A DNA stretch of 8,315 nt from Sulfurovum sp. (GTDB lineage: Bacteria; Campylobacterota; Campylobacteria; Campylobacterales; Sulfurovaceae), in the NCBI GenBank assembly GCA_015661795.1, contig DQVJ01000253.1, positions 1 through 8,315 on the forward strand, read 5' to 3'. Each line of letters opens with the position of its first letter. Within the stretch, counting starts at the first letter, position 1. Shown here one piece after another: positions 1-6,208 of this stretch. A model generated the notes under the pieces. It made no database searches, was not told where the DNA came from, and was given only the letters and a program-made list of their open reading frames with translations. Made by a program: the position numbers and the translations under genes.

Positions 1-32
1 ATAGCATGGTAGATTATCCTCTTCCCCGTTTT

Positions 33-116
33 CTTTAGACTTGTCATTTTACATTCTTTTGCATGAAGTTTTAATTAAAATGTGTTGTTTTAAGTTGTCC
101 CTGCAGAAGTCTAAAG
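33..116. repeat. Nested dyad: 10-bp inverted repeat around a 12-bp palindrome
   Basis: CTTTAGACTT at 33-42 is the exact reverse complement of AAGTCTAAAG at 107-116. The perfect palindrome TTTTAATTAAAA at 69-80 lies between them and shares the same centre, between bases 74 and 75. A few further symmetric pairs occur (51-53 with 96-98, 62-63 with 86-87), but most of the intervening bases do not pair. It could be a protein-binding dyad, a long imperfect hairpin, the ends of a small mobile remnant, or coincidence in AT-rich DNA. I recognise no known element. Confidence 0.45.
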
Positions 117-130
117 TAAAATTTTTATTA

Positions 131-136
131 TATAAA
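131..136 (+). promoter_or_regulatory. Possible -10 box for the deacetylase-like gene
   Basis: TATAAA lies in a very AT-rich run about 38 bases before the chosen ATG at 174, so transcription would begin near 143 and leave room for the ribosome binding site at 164-169. No clear TTGACA-type -35 box is visible. That is common in Campylobacterota promoters, but it also makes a chance match likely in such AT-rich sequence. Confidence 0.3.
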
Positions 137-163
137 TTTAACTTTTTTAGTTTTAGTGATTTT

Positions 164-169
164 AAGGGA
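164..169 (+). promoter_or_regulatory. Ribosome binding site favouring the ATG at 174
   Basis: AAGGGA is followed by four A residues and then the ATG at 174. The alternative GTG at 156 is upstream of this site and has only T-rich sequence before it. The site therefore supports ATG 174, which also gives a cleaner signal peptide. Confidence 0.6.
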
Positions 170-173
170 AAAA

Positions 174-1364
174 ATGTACAAAAAACATCTATTTTATAGA
201 AAAACAAGCTCTATTTTTTTAGTATTTATGTTCTTCTTTACAGCAGTTAGTGCAGAGTCTATCAAAGATAAAAAAATCAACATAGTGTTTAGGATGGATG
301 ATCCTTCAGCTGTTAGTTCAACAGAGACAGAAGTGAAAATTCTTGAAGCATTTTATAAGACTGGAGCTTCAGTAACTTACGGGATAGTGCCTTTTGCTTG
401 TGAAGATGCCAGTGATCCGGCTCCACAAGATTTATATTCTTTTACAGCCGATAAAGGAAATATTTTCAACACATGGATAAAAAGAGGAACATTAGATATT
501 GCACTGCATGGTTTTTCTCACCAAACGCGTAATGCAGTTGACAAGTCTGAGTTTAGAGGAGCAGACTATCATTCTCAAGTTGAAAAAATACAAAAGGGAA
601 AAAAACTACTTGAGACCTTAATGGATGCAAAAGTGACAACGTTTATACCTCCTTGGAATCAATATGACCAAAACACTCTTAAGGCACTAGAATCTTCTGG
701 TTTTACAACTCTGTCTGCAGCACAGACTGTAGATAAAACGTTTATGTCTAGTTTACAGTTTATCCCCTATACAGTTGAACCCATACATATAAAAAATGCC
801 ATTGAAGAAGCAAGAGCATCCTCAGATACACAACCTTTGATTGTAGTGTTATTTCATGTGTATGATTTTATAGAAGCAAGCAAAGAGTTTGGATATATGA
901 CTTTTGATGAGTTTGAAGAACAGTTAAAATGGTTAAAGTCACAAGAAGATATTCGACTTATGTCCATTTCTCAAGCAACTTCTATGCTTGAAAATTTACA
1001 TATGAATCGTCTTAAATCAGCATACAAATATAATAATTTGGCAAAATATTTACCTTCTTCATTGCTATCTTACCAACATACATATCAGCAATCTGCACAA
1101 TGGGAAAAATTATTGGCAAAAGTAATTGTGTTTTATTCTATTTTACTTCTATTAGTGAGTATAGTAATTTATATACTTGCTTGTTTGTTATTATCAAAAT
1201 TTTCTTTAGTTATGAAAGTAGCTACCTTTGGGAGTACATTGATTTCAGTGATTATTGCTGTGTACGCTGCACAAGATTTAGTCTCTCATTTTAAAGAGAT
1301 GATAATTGTCATAGTGAGTATCGGTATCTCTTTAGGATTGTGGAAGTGTTATAGTAAGAAGTAA
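174..1364 (+). CDS. Exported polysaccharide-deacetylase-like (DUF2334-type) protein with C-terminal membrane anchor
   Basis: The product (396 aa from ATG 174) looks like a NodB-related carbohydrate esterase of the DUF2334 type. Such enzymes are expected to remove acetyl groups from glycans using a bound metal. Seen in the sequence: a basic N-terminus and hydrophobic core ending in AVSA, giving a signal peptide cut near residue 27; the first catalytic motif RMDDP (40-44); the metal-binding HxxxH motif HGFSH (112-116); FIPPWN (157-162); and a late LFHVYD with His228. After about residue 310 come three hydrophobic segments (about 316-340, 347-366, 375-392), so the catalytic domain should sit in the periplasm tethered to the inner membrane. 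GTG 156 is a possible longer start but would add six residues before the signal peptide. The gene converges with a glycosyltransferase. Fold assignment is fairly secure; substrate and actual activity are not known, and some DUF2334 proteins may not be deacetylases. Confidence 0.8.
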   Translation: MYKKHLFYRKTSSIFLVFMFFFTAVSAESIKDKKINIVFRMDDPSAVSSTETEVKILEAFYKTGASVTYGIVPFACEDASDPAPQDLYSFTADKGNIFNTWIKRGTLDIALHGFSHQTRNAVDKSEFRGADYHSQVEKIQKGKKLLETLMDAKVTTFIPPWNQYDQNTLKALESSGFTTLSAAQTVDKTFMSSLQFIPYTVEPIHIKNAIEEARASSDTQPLIVVLFHVYDFIEASKEFGYMTFDEFEEQLKWLKSQEDIRLMSISQATSMLENLHMNRLKSAYKYNNLAKYLPSSLLSYQHTYQQSAQWEKLLAKVIVFYSILLLLVSIVIYILACLLLSKFSLVMKVATFGSTLISVIIAVYAAQDLVSHFKEMIIVIVSIGISLGLWKCYSKK

Positions 1365-1366
1365 TG

Positions 1367-1387
1367 TAGAAGCAAAGAGTGCTTCTA
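1367..1387. terminator. Possible bidirectional hairpin between convergent genes
   Basis: TAGAAGCA (1367-1374) and TGCTTCTA (1380-1387) form a perfect 8-bp stem with a 5-base loop, placed between the stop of the deacetylase-like gene (1364) and the stop of the reverse-strand glycosyltransferase (1404). Position fits a shared terminator. The stem has only three GC pairs and neither side has a strong T run, so termination would be weak if it occurs. Confidence 0.4.
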
Positions 1388-1403
1388 TAATTATCAAAGC
1401 TAT

Positions 1404-2534
1404 TTACGCTTTAGTCATTTGGGCATAAAATGCCTCAAGTTTTTTAATGTGTATTCCTATTTCAAATTCATTGGCTATAACTTCTCTGTTTTCTTTCATC
1501 TTCCCCCAGCTAATGATGTCTGCCATACGTGAAGCATAAGTATCTACATCTCTTTCCTCGATAAGGTATCCATTCTCGCCATCTGTGACTAGTTCTGGAA
1601 TACCTGAATGATAGCTACTAAGTACAGGTAATTCCATCGCCATAGCTTCCATTAAAGCATTAGGGATACCTTCTTGATTACCATCATCAGTGGTGATACT
1701 GTGATGTACAAAGACATCTGCATTATGCATAAGTTCTTTGGCCTCAGCAGGAGAAACAAAACCTACAAACTCAACATGTTCCTGAAGACCAAGTTTTTCT
1801 ACGAGAGTCACTAACCCAGGTTTTCTTTTTCCATCTCCCGTTAAAACAAGTTTGAAGTTTTTAGATGATTGTTTGGACAAGAATTTTGAAAATGCTTCTA
1901 AAGTATACTCTATCCCTTTCCTTTCTTCAAGTGATGAGACTTGTAAAAATGTAAATGTATCATGGTTTTTGTCTTTTTCGACCACAAACTTTGTAAGGTC
2001 AATACCACTATGTAAAATCATACTATTTTCTACATTGATACCTTTTTTTCTAAGGTTCTCTCTAAGTGAACCAGCTACAAAGATAGAGTAATAATTATCC
2101 CTATCTAAAACCTCTTGAAGTCTTTTTACATAGGATTTCTTTCGTAAAAGATCACTGGCATCATGACCTCGAAACTGTATAACCAAAGGAATATTTTGAT
2201 TCTCAAGGTTATCAATGAGTTTAAGAGCCTGGATGCCAAATTGACAATGTATGACATCCGGTTGAAATGCTTCTATCGTTTGATTCAATTCTTTTGAAAA
2301 ACGTGTATCATAGAGGTTCATATGCATATCAAATTTCCATAGTACCCTTCGGATAATACTCAAAGGGTCTGCTTCAATCACCTTGATATTGTCATAAAGT
2401 GTATAATTACCTGAGTCTGCAATAGTATCACATACATAGAGTAGTTCATGGTTTTTAGAAAGATGAACCGCATCTTGATGGATGAATGTTTCCGTAACAG
2501 TACCGATTGATTGTGCATACATGAGTATTTTCAT
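1404..2534 (-). CDS. Family 4 glycosyltransferase, WcaL/AmsK-like
   Basis: This 376-aa protein is a GT-B fold, retaining glycosyltransferase expected to move a sugar from a nucleotide donor onto a growing lipid-linked glycan at the cytoplasmic face. Visible landmarks are an N-terminal TETFIHQ, HCQFG (96-100), FRGHD (121-125), the donor-site SLEERKG (201-207), LTGDG (231-235), and the GT4 signature E-x7-E in EGIPNALME (Glu288, Glu296) followed by PVLSSYHSGIPE. TETFI, HCQFG, FRGHD and EGIPNALMEAMA together resemble the WcaL/AmsK group of exopolysaccharide transferases; this subgrouping is from memory of the family. No signal peptide or membrane segment is seen. The ATG is preceded by AAGGAA on the minus strand (2548-2543) with 8 bases spacing. 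It is transcribed opposite to its neighbours, so it has its own promoter, and it looks less AT-rich than the genes after 4795. Donor and acceptor are unknown. Confidence 0.88.
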   Translation of the reverse strand: MKILMYAQSIGTVTETFIHQDAVHLSKNHELLYVCDTIADSGNYTLYDNIKVIEADPLSIIRRVLWKFDMHMNLYDTRFSKELNQTIEAFQPDVIHCQFGIQALKLIDNLENQNIPLVIQFRGHDASDLLRKKSYVKRLQEVLDRDNYYSIFVAGSLRENLRKKGINVENSMILHSGIDLTKFVVEKDKNHDTFTFLQVSSLEERKGIEYTLEAFSKFLSKQSSKNFKLVLTGDGKRKPGLVTLVEKLGLQEHVEFVGFVSPAEAKELMHNADVFVHHSITTDDGNQEGIPNALMEAMAMELPVLSSYHSGIPELVTDGENGYLIEERDVDTYASRMADIISWGKMKENREVIANEFEIGIHIKKLEAFYAQMTKA

Positions 2535-2569
2535 AATGAGATTTCCTTGATTTTGTATGAAATAATATC

Positions 2570-2575
2570 ATTATA
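2570..2575 (-). promoter_or_regulatory. Possible -10 box for the reverse-strand glycosyltransferase
   Basis: The minus strand reads TATAAT here, 35 bases before the start codon, which would leave a leader of roughly 30 bases carrying the AAGGAA ribosome binding site at 2548-2543. No convincing -35 box is visible. The sequence is nearly symmetric, so a TATAAT can also be read on the plus strand at 2572-2577. Confidence 0.4.
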
Positions 2576-2625
2576 ATGTCTATTTAGGGCTTATAATTAA
2601 GAGCAATAAAAGTTTAGTTTGTATA

Positions 2626-2631
2626 TATAAT
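2626..2631 (+). promoter_or_regulatory. Possible -10 box for the five-gene forward operon
   Basis: TATAAT followed by GC lies about 75 bases before the GT2 start, in the divergent intergenic region. A second perfect TATAAT is at 2592-2597. No clear -35 box is seen. This is the only gap upstream of the forward gene run, so the main promoter is expected in or near it; which box is used cannot be decided by eye. Confidence 0.4.
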
Positions 2632-2633
2632 GC

Positions 2634-2676
2634 AGGCATAAGGACTATGGAAGTTAGATTAAAATAAAATATGCCT
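2634..2676 (+). repeat. 7-bp inverted repeat in the operon leader
   Basis: AGGCATA (2634-2640) is the exact reverse complement of TATGCCT (2670-2676), with a 29-base AT-rich spacer. It would fall at or just after the transcription start if the TATAAT at 2626 is used. It could be an operator dyad or a weak leader hairpin, but a match of this length may be chance. Confidence 0.25.
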
Positions 2677-2705
2677 AAATATTAAACGTACAAAGAAAGT
2701 CTTGA

Positions 2706-3671
2706 ATGGCAGATAATCCCACAGTATCTATATTAATACCACTCTTTAATGCTGAAGCATATATAGCTGAAACACTTGATTCGTGTTTAGCCCAAACATA
2801 TCCTTATATAGAGATAATAATTGTCGATGATGGTTCTCAAGATAAGAGTTTAGATATTGCTAAAGAATTTGAAAAAAAATATCAAAATATAAAAGTCTAT
2901 GCACAAGAAAACAGTGGTGCATCTTCTGCACGAAATAAAGCTTTTAACTTCTCCACCGGAGAATATATACAATACTTAGATGCAGATGACCTCTTACACC
3001 CAGATAAAATACGCTTACAACTGGAAGTTTTAAAAAAGTGTGATGATAAGGCACTTTCCTTTGGTAGATGGGGAACGTTTAATCAGAGTATTGAGAATGT
3101 GGATTGGAAAGAGTTACCAGTAAATACAAATTATGATAATCCCATACACTTTCTTACTACGTTATGGGCAAGTGGTATGACTGTGGTAATCTATGCATGG
3201 TTGTTTCCTCGTAGATTGATAGAAGAGAGTGCAGGGTGGGATGAAAAAATATCTGTCAATGATGACGGAGAATTTTCAGCACGGATAGTAGCACACTCTA
3301 GTAAACTGTTCTTTATCAAAGAGAGTAAAGGGTATTACAGAAAAGACAATGAGAATAGCCTTTCAAAACAGGTGTCCAAAAAAGCTTTAGAGTCAAATTT
3401 AAACTCTTTTGAAACCTACTATAAACTCATGGAAGATAATTTGGATAATACAGATGTAAAAAGAAGTTTGGCATTGGTATATTCACGGTTTTTATATACG
3501 ATTCCCCCTTGTTATAAAGATTTAATCCTAAAAAGTAAAGGTAAGATAAATAATTTAGGATATGCAAAACCACTCAATACATTTATGTTATATGAACGTG
3601 TGTTAGCATCATGTTTAGGAACATATAGGATGTTTCAACTTAAAAAAATGATTAAAAAGATGATTCTGTGA
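2706..3671 (+). CDS. Family 2 glycosyltransferase
   Basis: This 321-aa GT-A fold enzyme is expected to transfer a sugar from a nucleotide donor with inversion, adding one residue of the polysaccharide repeat on the cytoplasmic side. Seen: the start of the fold VSILIPLFNAEAYI (about 7-20), the nucleotide-binding VDDGS (40-44), NSGASSARN (69-77), the metal-binding DADD (92-95), and a later acidic NDDGE (185-189) in the position of the usual catalytic-base ED motif. There is no membrane segment, which fits a soluble or peripheral transferase. A TGA lies directly before the ATG in the same frame, so this is the first possible start; AAAGAAAG at 2692-2699 is only a weak ribosome binding site. It is the first gene of the forward run and overlaps the next by 4 bases. 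The family is clear; donor, acceptor and linkage cannot be read from the sequence. Confidence 0.9.
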   Translation: MADNPTVSILIPLFNAEAYIAETLDSCLAQTYPYIEIIIVDDGSQDKSLDIAKEFEKKYQNIKVYAQENSGASSARNKAFNFSTGEYIQYLDADDLLHPDKIRLQLEVLKKCDDKALSFGRWGTFNQSIENVDWKELPVNTNYDNPIHFLTTLWASGMTVVIYAWLFPRRLIEESAGWDEKISVNDDGEFSARIVAHSSKLFFIKESKGYYRKDNENSLSKQVSKKALESNLNSFETYYKLMEDNLDNTDVKRSLALVYSRFLYTIPPCYKDLILKSKGKINNLGYAKPLNTFMLYERVLASCLGTYRMFQLKKMIKKMIL

Positions 3672-4774
3672 AAATCTTACACTTGTTAACTAGTATCAAT
3701 ACAGGTGGAGCTGAAAAGTTCTGCGTTGATATCTGTAATACGCAAACAGAGATTTCAGAGAATGACATTTATTTGTGTGTGCTTGATAAGGTAAACGATG
3801 ATCAACCTTTAGTTCAAATGATTTCTCCTAATGTAAATTTTATATCTTTAAACAAACAAGATGGATATAGTTTAAAGGTTATGTATAAAATATTTAAATT
3901 GTTGTCGAAAATAAATCCTGACATTATTCATATAAATGGCAGAGCTTTAATTTACTCATCTATACCTATTTTACTAAAAAGAATACCTTCTATTTATACC
4001 GTACATACGATGGCACATAAAGAATATAACAAATACTTACGTAGTTATATTAAGATATTGTTTCATCTATTCCCTTCTTTGTTTATGCCTGTTGCCATTA
4101 GTAAAAGCGTAAATGAAACAGTAAAAAATATATATGGAGACACTCTGGATACTATTATTTTTAATGGTAGTTCAAAATTAACCACAACAAATAAAATGGA
4201 CGAAGTTTCTCTTGAAATTTCTGCTTTGAAAAAGGACAAAAATACTTTAGTGTTTCTTTCTGTTGGTCGTATTTCTAGAGAAAAGAATACACTATTGTTG
4301 ATACAAACATTTAATGCATTACTTGATGAAGGACAAAATGTATGTTTATGTATTGTTGGGTACGATGGTACAGAAGATCAGAGTTATTATAAAGAGTGTA
4401 AAAATGAAAATAAATATTCTAAACATATTAAGTTTGTTGGACGAAAAGAAAATATAGCAGACTATTTATCTCATGCAGATGCATTTTGTTTAACGTCACA
4501 TTATGAAGGTTTGGGGTTAGTAGCGTTGGAAGCTTTTTCTATGGGGTTACCTGTGCTCTCAACACCATCTGGAGGACCTGAAGATATTATTGTTCCTGAT
4601 ATCAATGGGTATATCTCAGAGCAAATCAATGTAGAGAACTATATAAAGATATTACATATTTTTATAGAAAATCCTTTGCGAAATAGAGAAAAAATTATTG
4701 AGTTATATGAAGACAAATATACCATGAAGGTATGTGCATCACAATATTTGAAACTTTATGAATCGAAACAATGA
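3668..4774 (+). CDS. Family 4 glycosyltransferase (first of two in the operon)
   Basis: This 368-aa protein has the marks of a GT-B retaining glycosyltransferase: the N-terminal glycine loop NTGGAEKF (11-18), PDIIHING (84-91), TVHTM (111-115), the donor-site SVGRISREKN (198-207, with Arg201 and Lys206), FVGRKENI (256-263), and the E-x7-E signature EGLGLVALE (Glu280, Glu288) followed by PVLSTPSGGPEDI. It presumably adds another sugar to the same lipid-linked unit. It starts with GTG inside the stop of the GT2 gene (GTGA, 3668-3671), a classic arrangement for translational coupling, with little ribosome binding site of its own. The next gene begins 20 bases after its stop. No transmembrane segment is evident. 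The family assignment is strong and the sugar specificity unknown. Confidence 0.9.
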   Translation: MKILHLLTSINTGGAEKFCVDICNTQTEISENDIYLCVLDKVNDDQPLVQMISPNVNFISLNKQDGYSLKVMYKIFKLLSKINPDIIHINGRALIYSSIPILLKRIPSIYTVHTMAHKEYNKYLRSYIKILFHLFPSLFMPVAISKSVNETVKNIYGDTLDTIIFNGSSKLTTTNKMDEVSLEISALKKDKNTLVFLSVGRISREKNTLLLIQTFNALLDEGQNVCLCIVGYDGTEDQSYYKECKNENKYSKHIKFVGRKENIADYLSHADAFCLTSHYEGLGLVALEAFSMGLPVLSTPSGGPEDIIVPDINGYISEQINVENYIKILHIFIENPLRNREKIIELYEDKYTMKVCASQYLKLYESKQ

Positions 4775-4794
4775 AAGAATGAGATGATTTTAAA

Positions 4795-6186
4795 ATGAAT
4801 ATACCAAATGACAAAAGCAATTCTTTTATAAATCTCAACATCACATCTGTTGTAATGTTATGGATATCTTTATTTATATTAACATTAATCGCAATATCAG
4901 GCAGTTTAACACCTATTATTTTGTATTTGCTTATGAGTGCACTAGGTATTGTCTTGATTTTACTTTTATCGGATAAAAATGAAATAGCTATCAAACTAAA
5001 ACTATTTATTTTCTTCTTTTCTTTATATCTAGCTTATACATTGATTAATTATTATATCTTGTTACAATTATACCCCTATGAAGTACCTTTAAATTATATT
5101 GATGAAAATACTTTTTATCAGTATTCCAATTTAGGGTTACCATATATTTTAGGAAAAAAACATTTTTTTGATCTTTTTACTTTAGCCTCTTATCCTTTAC
5201 ATGAACAGCCATTGTATGTTGTGTTTATTTCATCCATAGCATATTTGTCTATAATTGTTGATGGAAATAATACACTTATAGCTCAAAAAATTCTTTCTCC
5301 TTTTTTAGGCGGGTTATTTTCTATAGTGTTGTATTCTACATTAAAGTATCAATTTAAAGAGACTTCATTTTCCTTAAATGCAACCATAGCATTTGCTTTT
5401 TTTTCTGCTGTCTTTATGTATTCAACACCCATCATGAGAGATATTGATGTAGCATTGGCATATATGATTTTTATATGCCTTTTTTTACAAAAAAATAGTT
5501 TTATTAATTTCATCTTACTGTTAGTTGTTGCTTTTATCACATACTATTTAAGAATGGAATCGGGTATGGTTTTATTTGCCTTGGTAGTCTTATATAGTCA
5601 TTTTCATGTTAAAACGATACATTCCAAAGCAATAAAATTTATATTTTATATTTTGGTAGTAGTATTTTCTTCTTTTTTGATTTTACTCATGGCTAACAAA
5701 ATTTTTGGTAGAGTGGTAGGATTAAATGAAGCAAATACTGCACGAAGCATTGCCGAAGCATCTAAAGATTCTATCGCTCTTATTTTTAACAAGCTACCTT
5801 TCCCTTTAAGTTATATTGCTAAAGTACTTTTTGGTCAAATGCAGCCTTTCCCCTTTTTTCTAGCTATAGATCGACTACCAGAAGCTATTAGTGGTATATT
5901 TTGGCCTTTTATTTTTATTATGATGTTATATGCCATGATAAAAAAAGAGATTAGAAGACTGATCGATACAAAAGTCATATATTTACTTATAGTAGCGATA
6001 GCCATTTTATTTTTAATGTCATCAGAACCTATGGCAAGACGTATGATGAGTGTTTATCCTATTATCTATATTGTGAGTTTATATGTATTTTTTGTTCTTC
6101 CAAAAAATGAAATCAAAAAAATATTTTCTTATTATATATTTTCTATGATAGCATTAAATGTTTTTTATTATTTTATAAAAATTTGA
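4795..6186 (+). CDS. Polytopic membrane protein, candidate polysaccharide polymerase (Wzy-like) or GT-C enzyme
   Basis: I do not recognise a specific family. The 463-aa product is hydrophobic almost throughout, with roughly 11-13 predicted membrane segments and a longer loop after the third (about 92-135) containing an acidic YIDENTFY (101-108). Charged residues at or near segment ends include TPIMRDID (211-218, Arg215-Asp216), YYLRMESG (250-257, Arg253) and EPMARRMM (411-418). A loop acidic pair and conserved membrane-border arginines are seen both in Wzy-type polymerases and in GT-C glycosyltransferases, which use lipid-linked donors. Position among glycosyltransferases fits polymerisation of the repeat or addition of a lipid-linked sugar; a flippase is less likely because the typical Wzx fold is not apparent. 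The ATG has only a weak GAGATGA ribosome binding site at 4781-4787. Very AT-rich, with T8 at 5397-5404 and other homopolymer runs. Reading frame and membrane nature are secure; function is inference. Confidence 0.7.
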   Translation: MNIPNDKSNSFINLNITSVVMLWISLFILTLIAISGSLTPIILYLLMSALGIVLILLLSDKNEIAIKLKLFIFFFSLYLAYTLINYYILLQLYPYEVPLNYIDENTFYQYSNLGLPYILGKKHFFDLFTLASYPLHEQPLYVVFISSIAYLSIIVDGNNTLIAQKILSPFLGGLFSIVLYSTLKYQFKETSFSLNATIAFAFFSAVFMYSTPIMRDIDVALAYMIFICLFLQKNSFINFILLLVVAFITYYLRMESGMVLFALVVLYSHFHVKTIHSKAIKFIFYILVVVFSSFLILLMANKIFGRVVGLNEANTARSIAEASKDSIALIFNKLPFPLSYIAKVLFGQMQPFPFFLAIDRLPEAISGIFWPFIFIMMLYAMIKKEIRRLIDTKVIYLLIVAIAILFLMSSEPMARRMMSVYPIIYIVSLYVFFVLPKNEIKKIFSYYIFSMIALNVFYYFIKI

Positions 6187-6195
6187 TCAGTATTG

Positions 6196-6200
6196 AAGGG
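6196..6200 (+). promoter_or_regulatory. Ribosome binding site supporting the GTG start at 6209
   Basis: AAGGG is followed by an 8-base spacer and GTG at 6209. The product then begins MKHLLLIGPL, the expected first beta strand of a GT-B enzyme, so the site and the protein agree on this non-ATG start. Confidence 0.65.
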
Positions 6201-6208
6201 TAAATATA

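Larger units (their letters stand above)
1..173. other. Upstream leader, no convincing complete gene
   Basis: This stretch precedes the deacetylase-like gene. Two short edge readings are possible and neither is convincing. On the plus strand an open frame entering from the left could end at the TAG at 36-38, with last residues SMVDYPLPRFL. On the minus strand an ATG at 47-45 opens a frame reading MTSLKKTGKRIIYHA off the left edge, without a good ribosome binding site. Either could be the end or start of a neighbour outside the window. The rest is AT-rich and holds a nested inverted repeat (33-116), a possible -10 box (131-136) and the ribosome binding site of the next gene. Confidence 0.5.

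Noticed and set aside
3..47. Partial genes at the left edge: plus-strand tail ending at TAG 36-38, or minus-strand start at 47
   Set aside because: Fewer than 16 codons are visible in each case, with no recognisable motif and no good ribosome binding site, so neither can be called a gene.
156..173. GTG at 156 as the start of the deacetylase-like gene
   Set aside because: It precedes the AAGGGA site and has no ribosome binding site of its own; ATG 174 directly follows that site and gives a normal signal peptide.
1852..2091. Plus-strand open frame inside the reverse glycosyltransferase
   Set aside because: It is antisense to a clear GT4 coding region, has no family motif, and is best explained as a shadow frame.
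2535..2705. Riboswitch, small RNA or JUMPstart/ops element upstream of the operon
   Set aside because: No GGCGGTAG-type ops core and no GC-rich structured leader was seen; only TATAAT boxes and a short dyad.
4695..4994. Minus-strand open frame across the junction of the GT4 and membrane protein genes
   Set aside because: It overlaps two well-supported forward genes and has low-complexity Ile/Lys-rich content expected from antisense AT-rich sequence.
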